Part shown: piece by piece, positions 32,597-40,949 of the stretch
How the letters are laid out: each line of letters starts with the position of its first letter
Position numbering within the stretch: position 1 is the first letter of the stretch
Origin: Candidatus Geothrix odensensis
Lineage (GTDB): Bacteria; Acidobacteriota; Holophagae; Holophagales; Holophagaceae
Reading direction: 5' to 3'
Assembly (NCBI GenBank): GCA_016714685.1
Contig: JADKCH010000002.1
Span: forward strand, 186,001-250,000
DNA length: 64,000 nucleotides
Translations under genes and position numbers: made by a program
Notes under the pieces: model-generated
Told to the model about the DNA's origin: nothing
What the model saw: the letters and a program-made list of their open reading frames with translations, nothing else
Database searches by the model: none

Positions 32597-34102
32597 TCAG
32601 CGAGGGGGGATGGCCAGGGTGAGCTTCTGGTTGCCGTTGGGGGACTGGATGAAGAGGAGCAGGGTGCGGCCGGCCGCCTTCTTCACGGCGGCATTGAATT
32701 CACCCAAGGTGTTCACGGGCTGCCGGCCCACTTCGGTGATGATCATGCCCGGAGCCAGGCTGCGGTCCGCGGCGGGGGAGCGGGGATCCACCGAGGTCAC
32801 CACCACGCCCTTGAGCCGGTTCTTGGGATCCGCGGCCTCCACGGTGAAGCCGTAGGTCTTCTCAAGGTTGAGGCTCTTCAGGTCGCCCTGGGGCTTGGGG
32901 CCGGTGTCGCCCTCGACCTCCTCGCCGGCGTCGCGGCGGCGCTGGTCCTCGATGGCCTTGCGGTCGCCCAGGGTGGCGGTGAGGGTCAGGGTCTTGCCGT
33001 CCCGCCAGATGGTGAGCTTGAGGGTCTCGCCCGCCCGGCGGCTGGACACGGCGGTCACCAGCTCGTCGGGGCTGCGCACGGGCTGGCCCTCCACGGCGGT
33101 GATCACGTCCAAGCGCTGCACCTTGGCCTTGTCCGCGGCCTGGTCCTTCTCCACGGTGCTGACCACCACGCCCTCCTTGACGCCCAGGGCGTCCTGGTAG
33201 GCCTGGTCCAGCTCGGCGGGGCCGATGCCCAGGTAGCCCCGGCTCACGGGCTTGCCGCTGCGCAGGTCCTTGAGGATGCGGCTCACCTGGCTGATGGGCA
33301 CGGCGAAGCCGATGTTCTGCCCGGCGGGGTTGATGGCGGTGTTGATGCCCACCACCTCGCCCCGCAGGTTCAGCAGGGGGCCGCCGGAGTTGCCGCGGTT
33401 GATGGCGGCGTCGGTCTGCAGGAAGGAGCTGACGCCGGTGTCGAGCTTGCGGCCCTTGGCGCTGATGATGCCCTGGGTGACGGTGTGCTCCAGGCCGAAG
33501 GGGTTGCCGATGGCCACCACCCACTCGCCGATGCGCAGGGAATCCGACTCGCCGAGCTTGGCGAAGGGCAGGTGCGCGGCGTCGATCTTGATCAACGCGA
33601 TGTCCAGCTCCTTGTCCTTGCCCAGCACGGTCGCCTTGTAGGTCTTTCCATCATTGGTTTTGACTTCCAGGGCGTTGTCGCCGCCGCCCATGCTCGCGAT
33701 CACGTGGTAGTTGGTGAGGATCTCGCCCTGGGGGCTGATGATGACGCCGGACCCCCCCGACACGGCCCGCTGCTCATCCTCGCCGCCCCGGGGATTGCGC
33801 CGCTGCTGGGGCCCGCCGGGGCCGAAGAAGAAGTCGAAGAAGTCCTGGCCCCCCACCTGGGGGTGTTCGAAGCCGCGCCGGTTCTTCACGAAGCTGGTGT
33901 TGGTGATGGCCACCACCGTGGGGTTCAGCTTCTCCGCCACATCCGCGATGGGCGGCAGCCGGTCGAGGCCCCTGGCCTCCACCACCACGGGCTTCTCCTC
34001 CTGGGCCGACACCACCCAGCCGTGGCTGAGTCCCATCCCCAGGGCCATGCACCCGGCCGCGAAGGCCGACAACCCGAGAATCTGCTTCACCTGACGCTTC
34101 AT
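32597..34102 (-). CDS. DegP/HtrA-family periplasmic serine protease with two PDZ domains
   Basis: The 501-residue protein has an N-terminal signal/TM segment (MKRQVKQILGLSAFAAGCMALG). A trypsin-like domain (about residues 100-290) carries the triad in NYHVIA, DIALIKID and RGNSGGPLLN. Two PDZ domains follow (about 295-385 and 410-495). It degrades or refolds damaged envelope proteins. The start at 34102 has GAGGAG upstream; the open frame extends to 34342 but that part runs into tRNA-His on the other strand. Confidence 0.93.
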   Translation of the reverse strand: MKRQVKQILGLSAFAAGCMALGMGLSHGWVVSAQEEKPVVVEARGLDRLPPIADVAEKLNPTVVAITNTSFVKNRRGFEHPQVGGQDFFDFFFGPGGPQQRRNPRGGEDEQRAVSGGSGVIISPQGEILTNYHVIASMGGGDNALEVKTNDGKTYKATVLGKDKELDIALIKIDAAHLPFAKLGESDSLRIGEWVVAIGNPFGLEHTVTQGIISAKGRKLDTGVSSFLQTDAAINRGNSGGPLLNLRGEVVGINTAINPAGQNIGFAVPISQVSRILKDLRSGKPVSRGYLGIGPAELDQAYQDALGVKEGVVVSTVEKDQAADKAKVQRLDVITAVEGQPVRSPDELVTAVSSRRAGETLKLTIWRDGKTLTLTATLGDRKAIEDQRRRDAGEEVEGDTGPKPQGDLKSLNLEKTYGFTVEAADPKNRLKGVVVTSVDPRSPAADRSLAPGMIITEVGRQPVNTLGEFNAAVKKAAGRTLLLFIQSPNGNQKLTLAIPPR

Positions 34103-34209
34103 GGATCTCCTCACTCGCCGGATCCCCGGCATGCCATTCGATGACCGCAGTCCCCCGAAGGTTCCCGCTGGCCTTCCCGAGCCGCCCAGGATAATCTGGA
34201 TGATCCAAC

Positions 34210-34287
34210 GGCGGCTGTAGCTCAGTTGGTTAGAGTACTGGATTGTGATTCCAGGTGTCGGGGGTTCGAGTCCCCTCAGCCGCCCCA
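34210..34287 (+). tRNA. tRNA-His (GTG)
   Basis: A full cloverleaf: the acceptor stem GCGGCTG pairs with CAGCCGC, with a G at position -1 opposite C73, the identity pair of tRNA-His. The anticodon stem CTGGA/TCCAG encloses loop TTGTGAT with anticodon GTG. The T-arm is GGGGTTCGAGTCCCC, and CCA is encoded. Immediately after it, gene content changes to accessory DNA. Confidence 0.97.
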
Positions 34288-34294
34288 GATTGGA

Positions 34295-34327
34295 AGCCCC
34301 GTAGATCCTCACTCTACGGGGCTTTTT
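34295..34327 (+). terminator. intrinsic terminator of tRNA-His
   Basis: A perfect 11-bp stem AGCCCCGTAGA (34295-34305) with TCTACGGGGCT (34313-34323), a seven-base loop and a TTTTT run directly downstream of the tRNA. Confidence 0.95.
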
Positions 34328-34498
34328 CACGTCCAGCACCACGGGGGCTACTGGGTGCAGTTCGGTGCTCCTGAGTGCTCGTAAGTCCCCTGTTTAGCCA
34401 CCGAGCCCCCGTCGTTGTGGTGTATTTGTGGGGGTAACAAGAACGAGCACACCACCCCCAGTGGTGCTGTGCGGCGGGGCGGACGTGGGCACCCAAAG
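34328..34498. other. tRNA-proximal boundary of accessory region
   Basis: This stretch has no gene. It contains a 9-bp inverted repeat (CAGCACCAC near 34332 and GTGGTGCTG near 34461) and a GTATTTGTGGGGGTAAC word of the kind often seen beside tRNA genes used by integrative elements. I found no second copy of the tRNA 3' end in the window, so an attachment site is only suspected. Confidence 0.4.
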
Positions 34499-34768
34499 CT
34501 ACTGTCGCCCTTCCCCTACCCCATGGACGACCACCTCGGCCTCCCCGAGGTTGCCATCGAACACCTCGCGGCCCGTGTCGGTCATCACGTGGACGGCGCC
34601 CAGGGCCCCGCAGTTGAAGGCCCACTTGTCCTGCTCCATGACGCCTTCAACGGGGAAGCCCTGCCCCTGGAGGGTCACCGGCCTACCCGTCTGGATCTGG
34701 GCGAAGGTGGCCTCTGCGATGCTAATCGTGTGCACGTTATAGCCGAAGTCCACGGTCACGCGGATCAT
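34499..34768 (-). CDS. small protein of unknown function, last gene of 36.6-34.5 kb operon
   Basis: The 89-residue protein is beta-rich with no signal or TM helix and no motif I recognise. It starts three bases after the stop of the preceding gene and has no gene after it before the tRNA terminator. The context suggests it belongs to the same unit as the next four entries. Confidence 0.55.
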   Translation of the reverse strand: MIRVTVDFGYNVHTISIAEATFAQIQTGRPVTLQGQGFPVEGVMEQDKWAFNCGALGAVHVMTDTGREVFDGNLGEAEVVVHGVGEGRQ

Positions 34769-34771
34769 CCA

Positions 34772-35224
34772 CTACTCCCGCACGAAGAGCATCAGGTGGC
34801 GCTTGCCACTGGGGCTGTAGTCAAGCCAGAAGAACCTATCGTAGGCGTGCACGTCTGGATCGGTAAGGGCCCGGAGAAGCACGGTGTCGCAGCCTTCGGG
34901 GTGGTCTAGGATGGCAGCGACGTTGACCAAGGAGACCCCCAGAGCCATCGGGTTGGGGGTCTTCTCCAGCCAGTCCCGGACGTTCGCGGTGATCAGGATC
35001 GGCGTGCGGTTGGATTGGCCCGAGGGGCACGGGGGGATCGTGCCCCGCTGGTGCAAGGGGACCAGCCTTACCTCGAAGCCCGCTTGGACCAGGGGCTCCC
35101 GCAGGTCTTGGACGCGCATGTCGAGGAGGATCGTCTCCCGGAGGAGGGGGGGTGGAGGCGGCGGGCCCGCAGGCAGACTCCTCTCGCCCTGATGGTCGTC
35201 GCTCTCGATCAGTTTGATTTTCAT
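34772..35224 (-). CDS. unknown protein, possible PIN-like (DUF5615-like) nuclease fold
   Basis: The 150-residue protein has a Pro-rich stretch, then LLDMRVQDLREPLVQAGFEVRLV and TPILITANVRDW. Spacing of an early Asp and a later strand ending in Asp recalls DUF5615/Mut7-C PIN-like domains, but the match is weak. The start ATG at 35224 has GGAG eight bases upstream and lies two bases after the previous stop. The alternative is an unrelated unknown. Confidence 0.55.
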   Translation of the reverse strand: MKIKLIESDDHQGERSLPAGPPPPPPLLRETILLDMRVQDLREPLVQAGFEVRLVPLHQRGTIPPCPSGQSNRTPILITANVRDWLEKTPNPMALGVSLVNVAAILDHPEGCDTVLLRALTDPDVHAYDRFFWLDYSPSGKRHLMLFVRE

Positions 35225-35226
35225 GA

Positions 35227-35646
35227 CTAGCTCCAAAGCAGGGAGGGCAATGTGTTCAGCCCGATGTGCACCCAGAACGCCGTCTCCCACACCAAGGAGG
35301 CTCGAAGATCAAGACGGTGAAGCCGGTGTTCTTCCACTGCGCGGAACTCGGCCCAGAGGGTGGCCGTCGCGAACAAGCGGAACGCTCCGGCGACCACAAG
35401 GGCAAGGACATCGCGCCCACCGAGACCCCGGAGAACGAGAACGACTACGCCGGGCTCCCGGACCCCCTGAACGATCAGCAGGCCCAAGGTGACCCTGGGC
35501 AGCCACCGGGCCCCCAGAGCCCGCAGCACCCAGTCAGCAGTCCCCAGTGGGGTCCCTGTCACCAGCAGGCGGCCATGCAGACGGAGCCGGAGGCCCAGGC
35601 AGGCAAGAGCCCAGAGAACGACGACCGAGACTGCGATGGCCGTCAA
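35227..35646 (-). CDS. small membrane protein of unknown function
   Basis: The 139-residue protein has about three hydrophobic segments (residues 3-20, 45-65 and 75-95) and a final amphipathic stretch. It starts with TTG at 35646, overlapping the stop of the upstream gene as TTGA, and ends two bases before the next ATG. Such tight packing supports translation even though no homologue is recognised. Confidence 0.55.
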   Translation of the reverse strand: MTAIAVSVVVLWALACLGLRLRLHGRLLVTGTPLGTADWVLRALGARWLPRVTLGLLIVQGVREPGVVVLVLRGLGGRDVLALVVAGAFRLFATATLWAEFRAVEEHRLHRLDLRASLVWETAFWVHIGLNTLPSLLWS

Positions 35647-36560
35647 CGCCCCCGCCGGATCAGATCGTCAAGGGGCAGCACACGAACGCTCGGCCAATGA
35701 ACGCACTTGTGGGCGAGCCCCCCGAGTAAGCTCACGTATAGAGTCTCCCCGTTGAGAGTGATGGTGTCCTTCCCCGGGACGATGCCTGGAAGTGGCGGCA
35801 GTTTGCACACCCGACATAGGGTGAGGTTAAGGCACTGGCAGGGGGTTTTCGGGCCACGTGTGGGACTGCCACAACTTTCACATGCCCATGGGGCAAGCTC
35901 GGGGTTCAGGGTCTCCAACGGAGTCAGCGGCGGAGTGTTCGGCGCCAGCCTCCAGGTCCTCCCGTCCGCCAAGGCCAGCCAGCCGCTGCCCAGCGGCGCG
36001 TAGTGGCGGATCAGGGCGACCAGTTCATGGGAGGTCAACACCTCCGGCAGTTCCCAGCACGTCCACTCCGGCATCTGGTCGAAATCGTTCAGGAGGACGT
36101 AGGGACGCCGCACGGGCAGGACCTGCGTCGGGCGTTTCCAGACCGGGAACAAGAACGAGATGTCTCCGGCCTCGATGATCTTCTTGGCGTTGCCGAAGTT
36201 GAACGCGAGGCTCTCCCCCGTCCTCAGACAGTTGAACTTCGGCACCGAGGCGGGGCCGAGTGTTGCCTGCATGAAGGGCACGACGGCACGGATCGCTGCC
36301 TCGGTCTCGATGGTGAACTCGAAGGTCACTTCGGCGGGGCCGTGGCCACGGGAACGGATCAAGCCGTTATCCATGGCAAGCATGAGGATCTGGCGGCGTC
36401 CGGGGCCGTTGAAGTCCCAACGCACCGCCTGGATGGCCTCAACGACTTCCTCCGGGAGCCCGAGCGCCCGGGCGTTCTCGGGTCGCTGGATCCACATGGC
36501 GTGGTCGTCCACGAGATGGTAGGCGCCGGTTGCGGCGACGAGCCAATAGCCTTCCCTCAA
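35643..36560 (-). CDS. unknown protein with C-terminal zinc ribbon
   Basis: The 305-residue protein begins with a beta/alpha region (YWLVAATGAYHLVDDHAMW, then an LGLPEEVVEAI helix) and ends with a Cys cluster (CESCG, CQC, CRVC) that should bind one or two zinc ions. The TTG at 36560 is the likely start, overlapping the stop of a 26-codon leader frame as TTGA; the open frame itself extends further. I do not recognise the family. It is the largest gene of the operon. Confidence 0.6.
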   Translation of the reverse strand: MREGYWLVAATGAYHLVDDHAMWIQRPENARALGLPEEVVEAIQAVRWDFNGPGRRQILMLAMDNGLIRSRGHGPAEVTFEFTIETEAAIRAVVPFMQATLGPASVPKFNCLRTGESLAFNFGNAKKIIEAGDISFLFPVWKRPTQVLPVRRPYVLLNDFDQMPEWTCWELPEVLTSHELVALIRHYAPLGSGWLALADGRTWRLAPNTPPLTPLETLNPELAPWACESCGSPTRGPKTPCQCLNLTLCRVCKLPPLPGIVPGKDTITLNGETLYVSLLGGLAHKCVHWPSVRVLPLDDLIRRGR

Positions 36561-36637
36561 GAAACCCCCACCCCTAGTAGGGCTTGGTGATCGTGGGGAT
36601 ATACCCAGAACTGGGCAGACGGGTAATGTATTCCCAT
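36557..36637 (-). CDS. possible 26-codon leader peptide of the unknown operon
   Basis: An ATG at 36637 has AAGGGGG six bases upstream, and the frame ends in TGA overlapping the TTG start of the zinc-ribbon gene. The peptide is unremarkable. It may serve only to deliver ribosomes to a weak TTG start. The same frame opens further upstream to 36772, but codon use there is poor. Confidence 0.35.
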   Translation of the reverse strand: MGIHYPSAQFWVYPHDHQALLGVGVS

Positions 36638-36819
36638 GTCCCCCTTGGCTATAGATGCTTTTCTCGCGACGTGGCGTCCCTCCGCCGGGAACGAGCGGAC
36701 CAACGTCCAGTCCCCGAGCCCAAGAACCCGACATCCACGTATTGCTTCGAGAAGGACATGAAGCTCTCGCACCTGGGCACTTCTACGCAGGCAACCCCTA
36801 TTTTTCTTTGGAGCCTTAG

Positions 36820-37329
36820 ATGAGATCCATGATCACAACACTCGCCATCGGGGTCTCCGCCGTGGCCATAGTCGGCTGCTTCCGCGATAAGCCCGAAGTG
36901 GACCTCACGAGAGTCTCCGTGGGGATGTCCAGGGACGAAGTCATCCGGCTGCTTGGGAAGCCCACCCGGGTGGCCGTGCACAGTGGCGTTGAGTATCTAG
37001 AATATGAGTCCTTCGAGAACAGCGGCTGGGACTGGAAGGGGAAGCGGAACTTCCAGTGGATGTTCGTCCGGATCATCAACGGCAAAGCAGAGTCCTTCGG
37101 TCGCAAGGGCGACTTCGACACGACGAAGAACCCCACGATGGACATCAACGTCAAGCAGCAGATCGACACCAGGGTGACACCCGCTCCTCCGACTCCCCAG
37201 CCCACCCCCCAGTTCGACCTCAAGTCCGAGTTGGAGAAGCTCCAGAAGATGAAGGAGGGCGGGCTGATCTCCGAGGCCGAATACCAGCAACTACGCCAGC
37301 GGGCACTCGATAAGGCGAAGGTTCAGTAG
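36820..37329 (+). CDS. lipoprotein with BamE/SmpA-like and SHOCT domains
   Basis: The 169-residue product has a lipoprotein signal with lipobox AIVGC and a BamE/SmpA-like domain (VGMSRDEVIRLLGKPTRV, about residues 32-95). A Pro/Thr linker leads to a C-terminal SHOCT motif (LEKLQKMKEGGLISEAEYQQL). GGAG precedes the ATG. SmpA-like folds scaffold envelope complexes and SHOCT is a short oligomerisation motif; the role here is unknown. It is divergent from the operon to its left. Confidence 0.75.
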   Translation: MRSMITTLAIGVSAVAIVGCFRDKPEVDLTRVSVGMSRDEVIRLLGKPTRVAVHSGVEYLEYESFENSGWDWKGKRNFQWMFVRIINGKAESFGRKGDFDTTKNPTMDINVKQQIDTRVTPAPPTPQPTPQFDLKSELEKLQKMKEGGLISEAEYQQLRQRALDKAKVQ

Positions 37330-37363
37330 TTCTAAGGACCTTTGCCTCCTCATGGTTAGGATT

Positions 37364-37609
37364 TCAACCCCCTTTGAGCACCTCGTTAACCATGTCGGTC
37401 TTGAGTGCCACGGGGTCTATCGCCACGCTCAGAATGGTCGAGCAGAACGGGCAGACCAACGAGACGCCATGCCACTTGGGACTGAATCCCTCGTTGATGT
37501 CTACGTGTTCGACCTTCACGTTCGTCAGTAGCTTTTCGCACTTCGGGCACTTCCCAGTGTTTAGCACTTGATAGTTCTCCTTGTTCGAGCGGCAGCCACG
37601 ATACACCAC
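37364..37609 (-). CDS. small zinc-ribbon protein of unknown function
   Basis: The 81-residue protein has two CxxC pairs (CPKC and CPFC) about 32 residues apart, enough for a single zinc ribbon. It starts with GTG (37609 or 37606). No partner is evident; it converges on the lipoprotein gene. Confidence 0.6.
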   Translation of the reverse strand: MVYRGCRSNKENYQVLNTGKCPKCEKLLTNVKVEHVDINEGFSPKWHGVSLVCPFCSTILSVAIDPVALKTDMVNEVLKGG

Positions 37610-37810
37610 TGGCTAGTATTTTACCGTTCGACAGTAGACGAGCAGTAAGTGCCCCAGCCTCAGGCCAGGAGCCTCGACTGGGCCCCGCCAAGGCATCGCC
37701 ACCGGCGTCCACCTCGGCAGTTCCACGACCAACCCCGACCATCTGCCTGATCCACATCGACCCACTCCGGTGTCTCGTGGACGGCGGGGACTCGATGCCG
37801 ATGTAGGGGT

Positions 37811-37838
37811 AAAACAAGGGCCCCCGAAGGGGCCCCCG
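37811..37838 (-). terminator. intrinsic terminator of the 38-residue protein gene
   Basis: Read leftward, a GGGGGCCCC/GGGGCCC-type GC-rich hairpin with a short TTC loop is followed by TTGTTTTA. It lies 11 bases past the stop of the small gene. The region 37610-37810 beyond it holds no gene I can support. Confidence 0.75.
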
Positions 37839-37848
37839 TCTACAAGTG

Positions 37849-37965
37849 CTACTTCTTCTTCGGAGGAGGCTTGATCGTCTCCTTCACGGTGTGCTTCGGG
37901 TCGGTGACGGCCTTCGAGGGCTTCACGAACTGACCGGAGATAGAGCTACGAACACGGGTCGCCAT
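37849..37965 (-). CDS. 38-residue basic protein, conserved-looking small family
   Basis: The product is ATRVRSSISGQFVKPSKAV followed by a short Thr/Val-rich tail ending in PPPKKK. The SxISGxFV start, a central Thr-rich stretch and a Lys-rich end recall small proteins found beside mobile genes in many proteobacteria and never characterised. AAAGGAG lies eight bases before the ATG and a strong terminator follows, so this is a monocistronic expressed unit. An inverted repeat lies in its upstream region. Confidence 0.65.
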   Translation of the reverse strand: MATRVRSSISGQFVKPSKAVTDPKHTVKETIKPPPKKK

Positions 37966-38420
37966 TGGGCGGCTCCTTTCTTCAAAAGGTTGTTTGAGAA
38001 GAAGGGGCGCCCTACACTTAAAAACCCTAGACCATGCAGGGCGCCCCAAGTTGCTTTGCAAGGTGATCGACGACCAGGAGCGTCAACTCCTGGTCGTTTC
38101 ACTTGATGGCGGCCCCCTTGCGGGCCTCACTAGGTGTCTTGGTCATCGTTCACCCCGGGGCAACCTGTGGAAGGTCGCGTCAAAGTCATATTTTACTGCC
38201 ATTCCTGGACACGGGACAGGCTGTGGAAAACCCCAGGTTGGTCATGCTCTGGTCGGGGATGCTCGGGTGGATTGCCACGTCCACGGCGCCATCGCAGCCC
38301 ATCTGGACCTCCTCACCGGCCTCGGCATGATCAGCCGCATGGACACTGCTGAAAGCCCCCGTTGGCACCGGCCACAGGCGATGGGGGCCTAGGATTCGGT
38401 CGTCGACGCCCAGGAGGAAG
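37966..38420. other. leader/promoter region with two inverted repeats
   Basis: No protein gene is supported here. It contains a perfect 10-bp inverted repeat GGGGCGCCCT (38004-38013) with AGGGCGCCCC (38038-38047) around an A/T-rich stretch, and a second hairpin at 38071-38096. Both lie upstream of the 38-residue protein gene and could form its operator or structured leader. The rest (38100-38420) shows no feature I can name. Confidence 0.5.
38071..38096. repeat. perfect 10-bp hairpin
   Basis: CGACCAGGAG and CTCCTGGTCG are separated by six bases. A short T-run follows on the + strand. It may terminate or attenuate transcription, or be an operator. Confidence 0.6.
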
Positions 38421-38993
38421 TTATCCGGCATGGGCGCAGTTGGGGCACACACAGACGTGGCCGGGGTTCCGAAGCGCGAACACTTCGTGATGAAGGACGA
38501 ACTCGTCAACGAAAAAGAGATCGCCACATCCGTCCTCCTCCGCTGGGGGGAGGCGCACGAAGCGGATCTGGGCATGAAGGATGTCATGCCGGGTGAGCCC
38601 TTGGGCACGGAGGTTTTCGAGCACCTCACGGGGCAGGTTGGCCTTGCTTGCCCCGCGCAGCAGGGAAGGGACACAGAGTGGAAGATTCCCCTCAGCCTCC
38701 CGGGCCTCCAGGTAGTCCCACAGCGCACTGGCGGTTACAGGATCAGGATCAGAACTGACATCGGGCGGCGTCCAGGTTCGGCAGTATTCGTCAAGGTAAG
38801 CCCTCAGCGGAGTCCCGGTGGGGATGTCGATCCAGGCTTCGGACATGGGGTCGGGGCCATCGGGCCCGTGTTTCAGGAGGTGGTCCCGGAGGCGGATAGC
38901 GAATGCCCACACGTCGGCGGCCTCGATTTCCATCTCAGCCAGCGACGGCTTCTTCAGGCGATGGTTGGATTTGCGGTGTTTTGAGTGGGCCAT
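38421..38993 (-). CDS. protein of unknown function (190 residues)
   Basis: The product starts with a basic stretch (AHSKHRKSNHRLKKPSLAE), is acidic in the middle, and ends with CVCPNCAHAG, a possible half metal site. The frame is intact with GAGCC-type purine bases before the ATG. It lies downstream of the reverse transcriptase gene in the same direction with about 180 bases between. No family is recognised. Confidence 0.55.
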   Translation of the reverse strand: MAHSKHRKSNHRLKKPSLAEMEIEAADVWAFAIRLRDHLLKHGPDGPDPMSEAWIDIPTGTPLRAYLDEYCRTWTPPDVSSDPDPVTASALWDYLEAREAEGNLPLCVPSLLRGASKANLPREVLENLRAQGLTRHDILHAQIRFVRLPPAEEDGCGDLFFVDEFVLHHEVFALRNPGHVCVCPNCAHAG

Positions 38994-39175
38994 ATGAGGC
39001 TCCTAGTGACAGCGAAGTGGACAGAGGTATCCCCGGCACCTCCGAGATTGGAGATGGGGTGTTCGTCGTTGGACTGCGCGGGGGTTTCGGTCCCTGGTCC
39101 GGATCACAGCTTCGTTGAGCTGCCTCCTGGGTCAAGTCCGCCGGGGCCTAGCCCCCGCCGTTGCCATGACACGCA

Positions 39176-40630
39176 TTACTTCGTAATCGTTCTGCTCGTC
39201 TTGATGTCGGTCTGGATGCAGGGGATGTCGCGCTCGCCTGGAGGCACGTCTATCTGCCTGTTGTGGAGGCCCGCGCTGTCAGCCCCGCCCGGGAGGGCAT
39301 CGGCCGCGTCCACCTGTCCGACCCGGGGGGCCTGAGGGGAGTTGATGCCGACGGTGTTGAAGTAGTCCATGTGGCCCTTCAGCTTTGCCCTCAGTTCGCC
39401 CAGGGGGATCTCCCCGGTCTGGGTGTTCACGTCGGAGATCCAGGTCGAGAGGTTGTCCATGAACCGCTTCATGCTCTTCTCGGAGGTGCGTATGCGGAGG
39501 TCCCACCCAGTTTCCGGGCAGGGGGTCCAGTAGTAGGTGAACCCGAGGAAGGAGAACTCGGACATGGGGGCCTGCGGAACCCTGGAGGGACCGGGGCACG
39601 TCATGCATGTGATCTTGGTCTTCAACTGGTTCACGGTGAGCCCGAAGGCTTCTAGCCGGGTCGTGATGTCCACCAGGGCCTTCCGGCACTCGTCCTCATG
39701 GGTGAACGCGACGATGAAGTCGTCGGCGTAGCGCACGTGGAGCGCCTTCCCCTTCAGGGTGGGGAAGTAGGTCCGGGTGAGCCACTGATCGAGGACCTTG
39801 TCCAGGTAGACGTTCGCCATCAGTGGACTGATGACGCCTCCCTGGGGGGTTCCCCGGTCGCTGTGGATCACGTCCCCGTTCACCACCACCCCCGCCTTCA
39901 GCCAGAGTTTCAGGAGCTTCATGACGACGGGGTCGCCGATCTTCTCCGAGAGGACCTGGATGAGCATGTCGTGGGGGATGGTGTCGAAGAACTTGCTCAG
40001 GTCGATCTCCAGGATCCATGTGTTCTTCCGATCGGCGAGCCAAGTGCGGAGCACCTTGACGGCCTTCCTGGCGGAGCGGCGGGGCCTGAAGCCGTAGGAA
40101 TGCTTGTAGAAGTTGGGTTCGCAGATCGCCTCCAGCAGGATCATCACGGCGCGTTGCAGGTGCTTTTCGCGCGTGGTGGGGAGTCCCAGGTGACGCTCGG
40201 AGCCATCGTCCTTCTTGATGGAGACTCGGCGGTTGGGGCTCGGCTGATAGGTCTTGTGGAGCACCTCCTTGTGGAGCTTGGTGATGTTGAGGGAAAGGTC
40301 CCGGCGGTATGTCCGTGCAGTCACGTTGTCTACACCCGGGGCTGCCGAGGCCCGGAGCTTTTCGCCTGCTACCCGGAGCAGGTGCTGGTCGATCAGGTAG
40401 GCGAGGTTGAACACCCGGTCGTGCTTCACCGCCAGCGCACCGAGGGTCAGCCGACGCTCCCGAACGATCTCCCGGCTCTGAATGAGATTCGGAACCACGG
40501 TGGGGCCTGGAACCTCGGTGAGATCCGGGACCGCCTGGCGATCCAGAACAGCCTGGAGCAAAGACAGCGTGCGCCAGTGGTAGCTGGCGGGCTCCTGGTT
40601 CTGCTGGTTGTGTTGGCCGAGTTGGTTCAT
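39176..40630 (-). CDS. group-II-intron-like reverse transcriptase, free-standing
   Basis: The 484-residue protein has the RT blocks of group II intron proteins: YGFRPRRSA, the first catalytic Asp in EIDLSKFFDTI, TPQGGVISPLMANVYLD, and the YADD box in VRYADDFIV. The thumb/maturase region begins (LGELRAKLKGHMDYF) but then loses similarity, so domain X is truncated or replaced and no HNH domain follows. I see no intron domain V after the stop, and an HTH gene ends only 13 bases upstream, leaving no room for intron RNA. It is therefore probably a domesticated RT. The QGG..SP box excludes a diversity-generating retroelement RT. Confidence 0.85.
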   Translation of the reverse strand: MNQLGQHNQQNQEPASYHWRTLSLLQAVLDRQAVPDLTEVPGPTVVPNLIQSREIVRERRLTLGALAVKHDRVFNLAYLIDQHLLRVAGEKLRASAAPGVDNVTARTYRRDLSLNITKLHKEVLHKTYQPSPNRRVSIKKDDGSERHLGLPTTREKHLQRAVMILLEAICEPNFYKHSYGFRPRRSARKAVKVLRTWLADRKNTWILEIDLSKFFDTIPHDMLIQVLSEKIGDPVVMKLLKLWLKAGVVVNGDVIHSDRGTPQGGVISPLMANVYLDKVLDQWLTRTYFPTLKGKALHVRYADDFIVAFTHEDECRKALVDITTRLEAFGLTVNQLKTKITCMTCPGPSRVPQAPMSEFSFLGFTYYWTPCPETGWDLRIRTSEKSMKRFMDNLSTWISDVNTQTGEIPLGELRAKLKGHMDYFNTVGINSPQAPRVGQVDAADALPGGADSAGLHNRQIDVPPGERDIPCIQTDIKTSRTITK

Positions 40631-40643
40631 AAGTTGCTTTCTT

Positions 40644-40949
40644 TCATATTATTGGTGAACTTACCTTGCCCGCGAAAACGGTGGATTCATGCTCGGGCAC
40701 CGGGATGATACCCGTGAGGACCTCTGGACCATCGGGGGTCGCGCTCGACCCGATCGGACAACGGCGGAGTCCCCTAGCCTGAGATGTCACCCATGCCTCC
40801 ACAGACACCACCCTGTATCGAATCGCCCGGCCCCCGAGGCGGCACCACTCCGGGCCGGTCCCAGTCTTCCGCCACCGCTTCATCGTCGAGTAGGAGACAT
40901 GAAGGCGTCGGGCGGTTTCCGTGGCCGTGATGAGATCGTTCAGGGTCAT
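40644..40949 (-). CDS. excisionase/MerR-type HTH protein upstream of RT
   Basis: The 101-residue product has an HTH_17-like domain: TATETARRLHVSYSTMKRWRKTG then LGGRAIRYRVVSVEAWV, typical of excisionases and phage regulators. It lies 13 bases upstream of the RT gene in the same direction, suggesting a two-gene unit in which it could bind DNA for the RT or regulate it. The remaining 40 residues are without motif. The 285 bases between it and the next upstream gene show a G-run near 41100 and no gene. Confidence 0.75.
   Translation of the reverse strand: MTLNDLITATETARRLHVSYSTMKRWRKTGTGPEWCRLGGRAIRYRVVSVEAWVTSQARGLRRCPIGSSATPDGPEVLTGIIPVPEHESTVFAGKVSSPII

Noticed and set aside
37386..37817. 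143-codon frame on the - strand
   Set aside because: It overlaps the zinc-ribbon gene in another frame, lacks a ribosome binding site and crosses the terminator region of the small gene.
39001..39175. group II intron domain V after the RT stop
   Set aside because: Short stems occur (for example GGGGGCTAGGCCCC on the - strand), but none matches a domain V hairpin with its catalytic triad and bulge.
39176..40630. diversity-generating retroelement
   Set aside because: The RT has QGG..SP rather than the SQ box of such RTs, and I see no template/variable repeat pair or accessory gene nearby.
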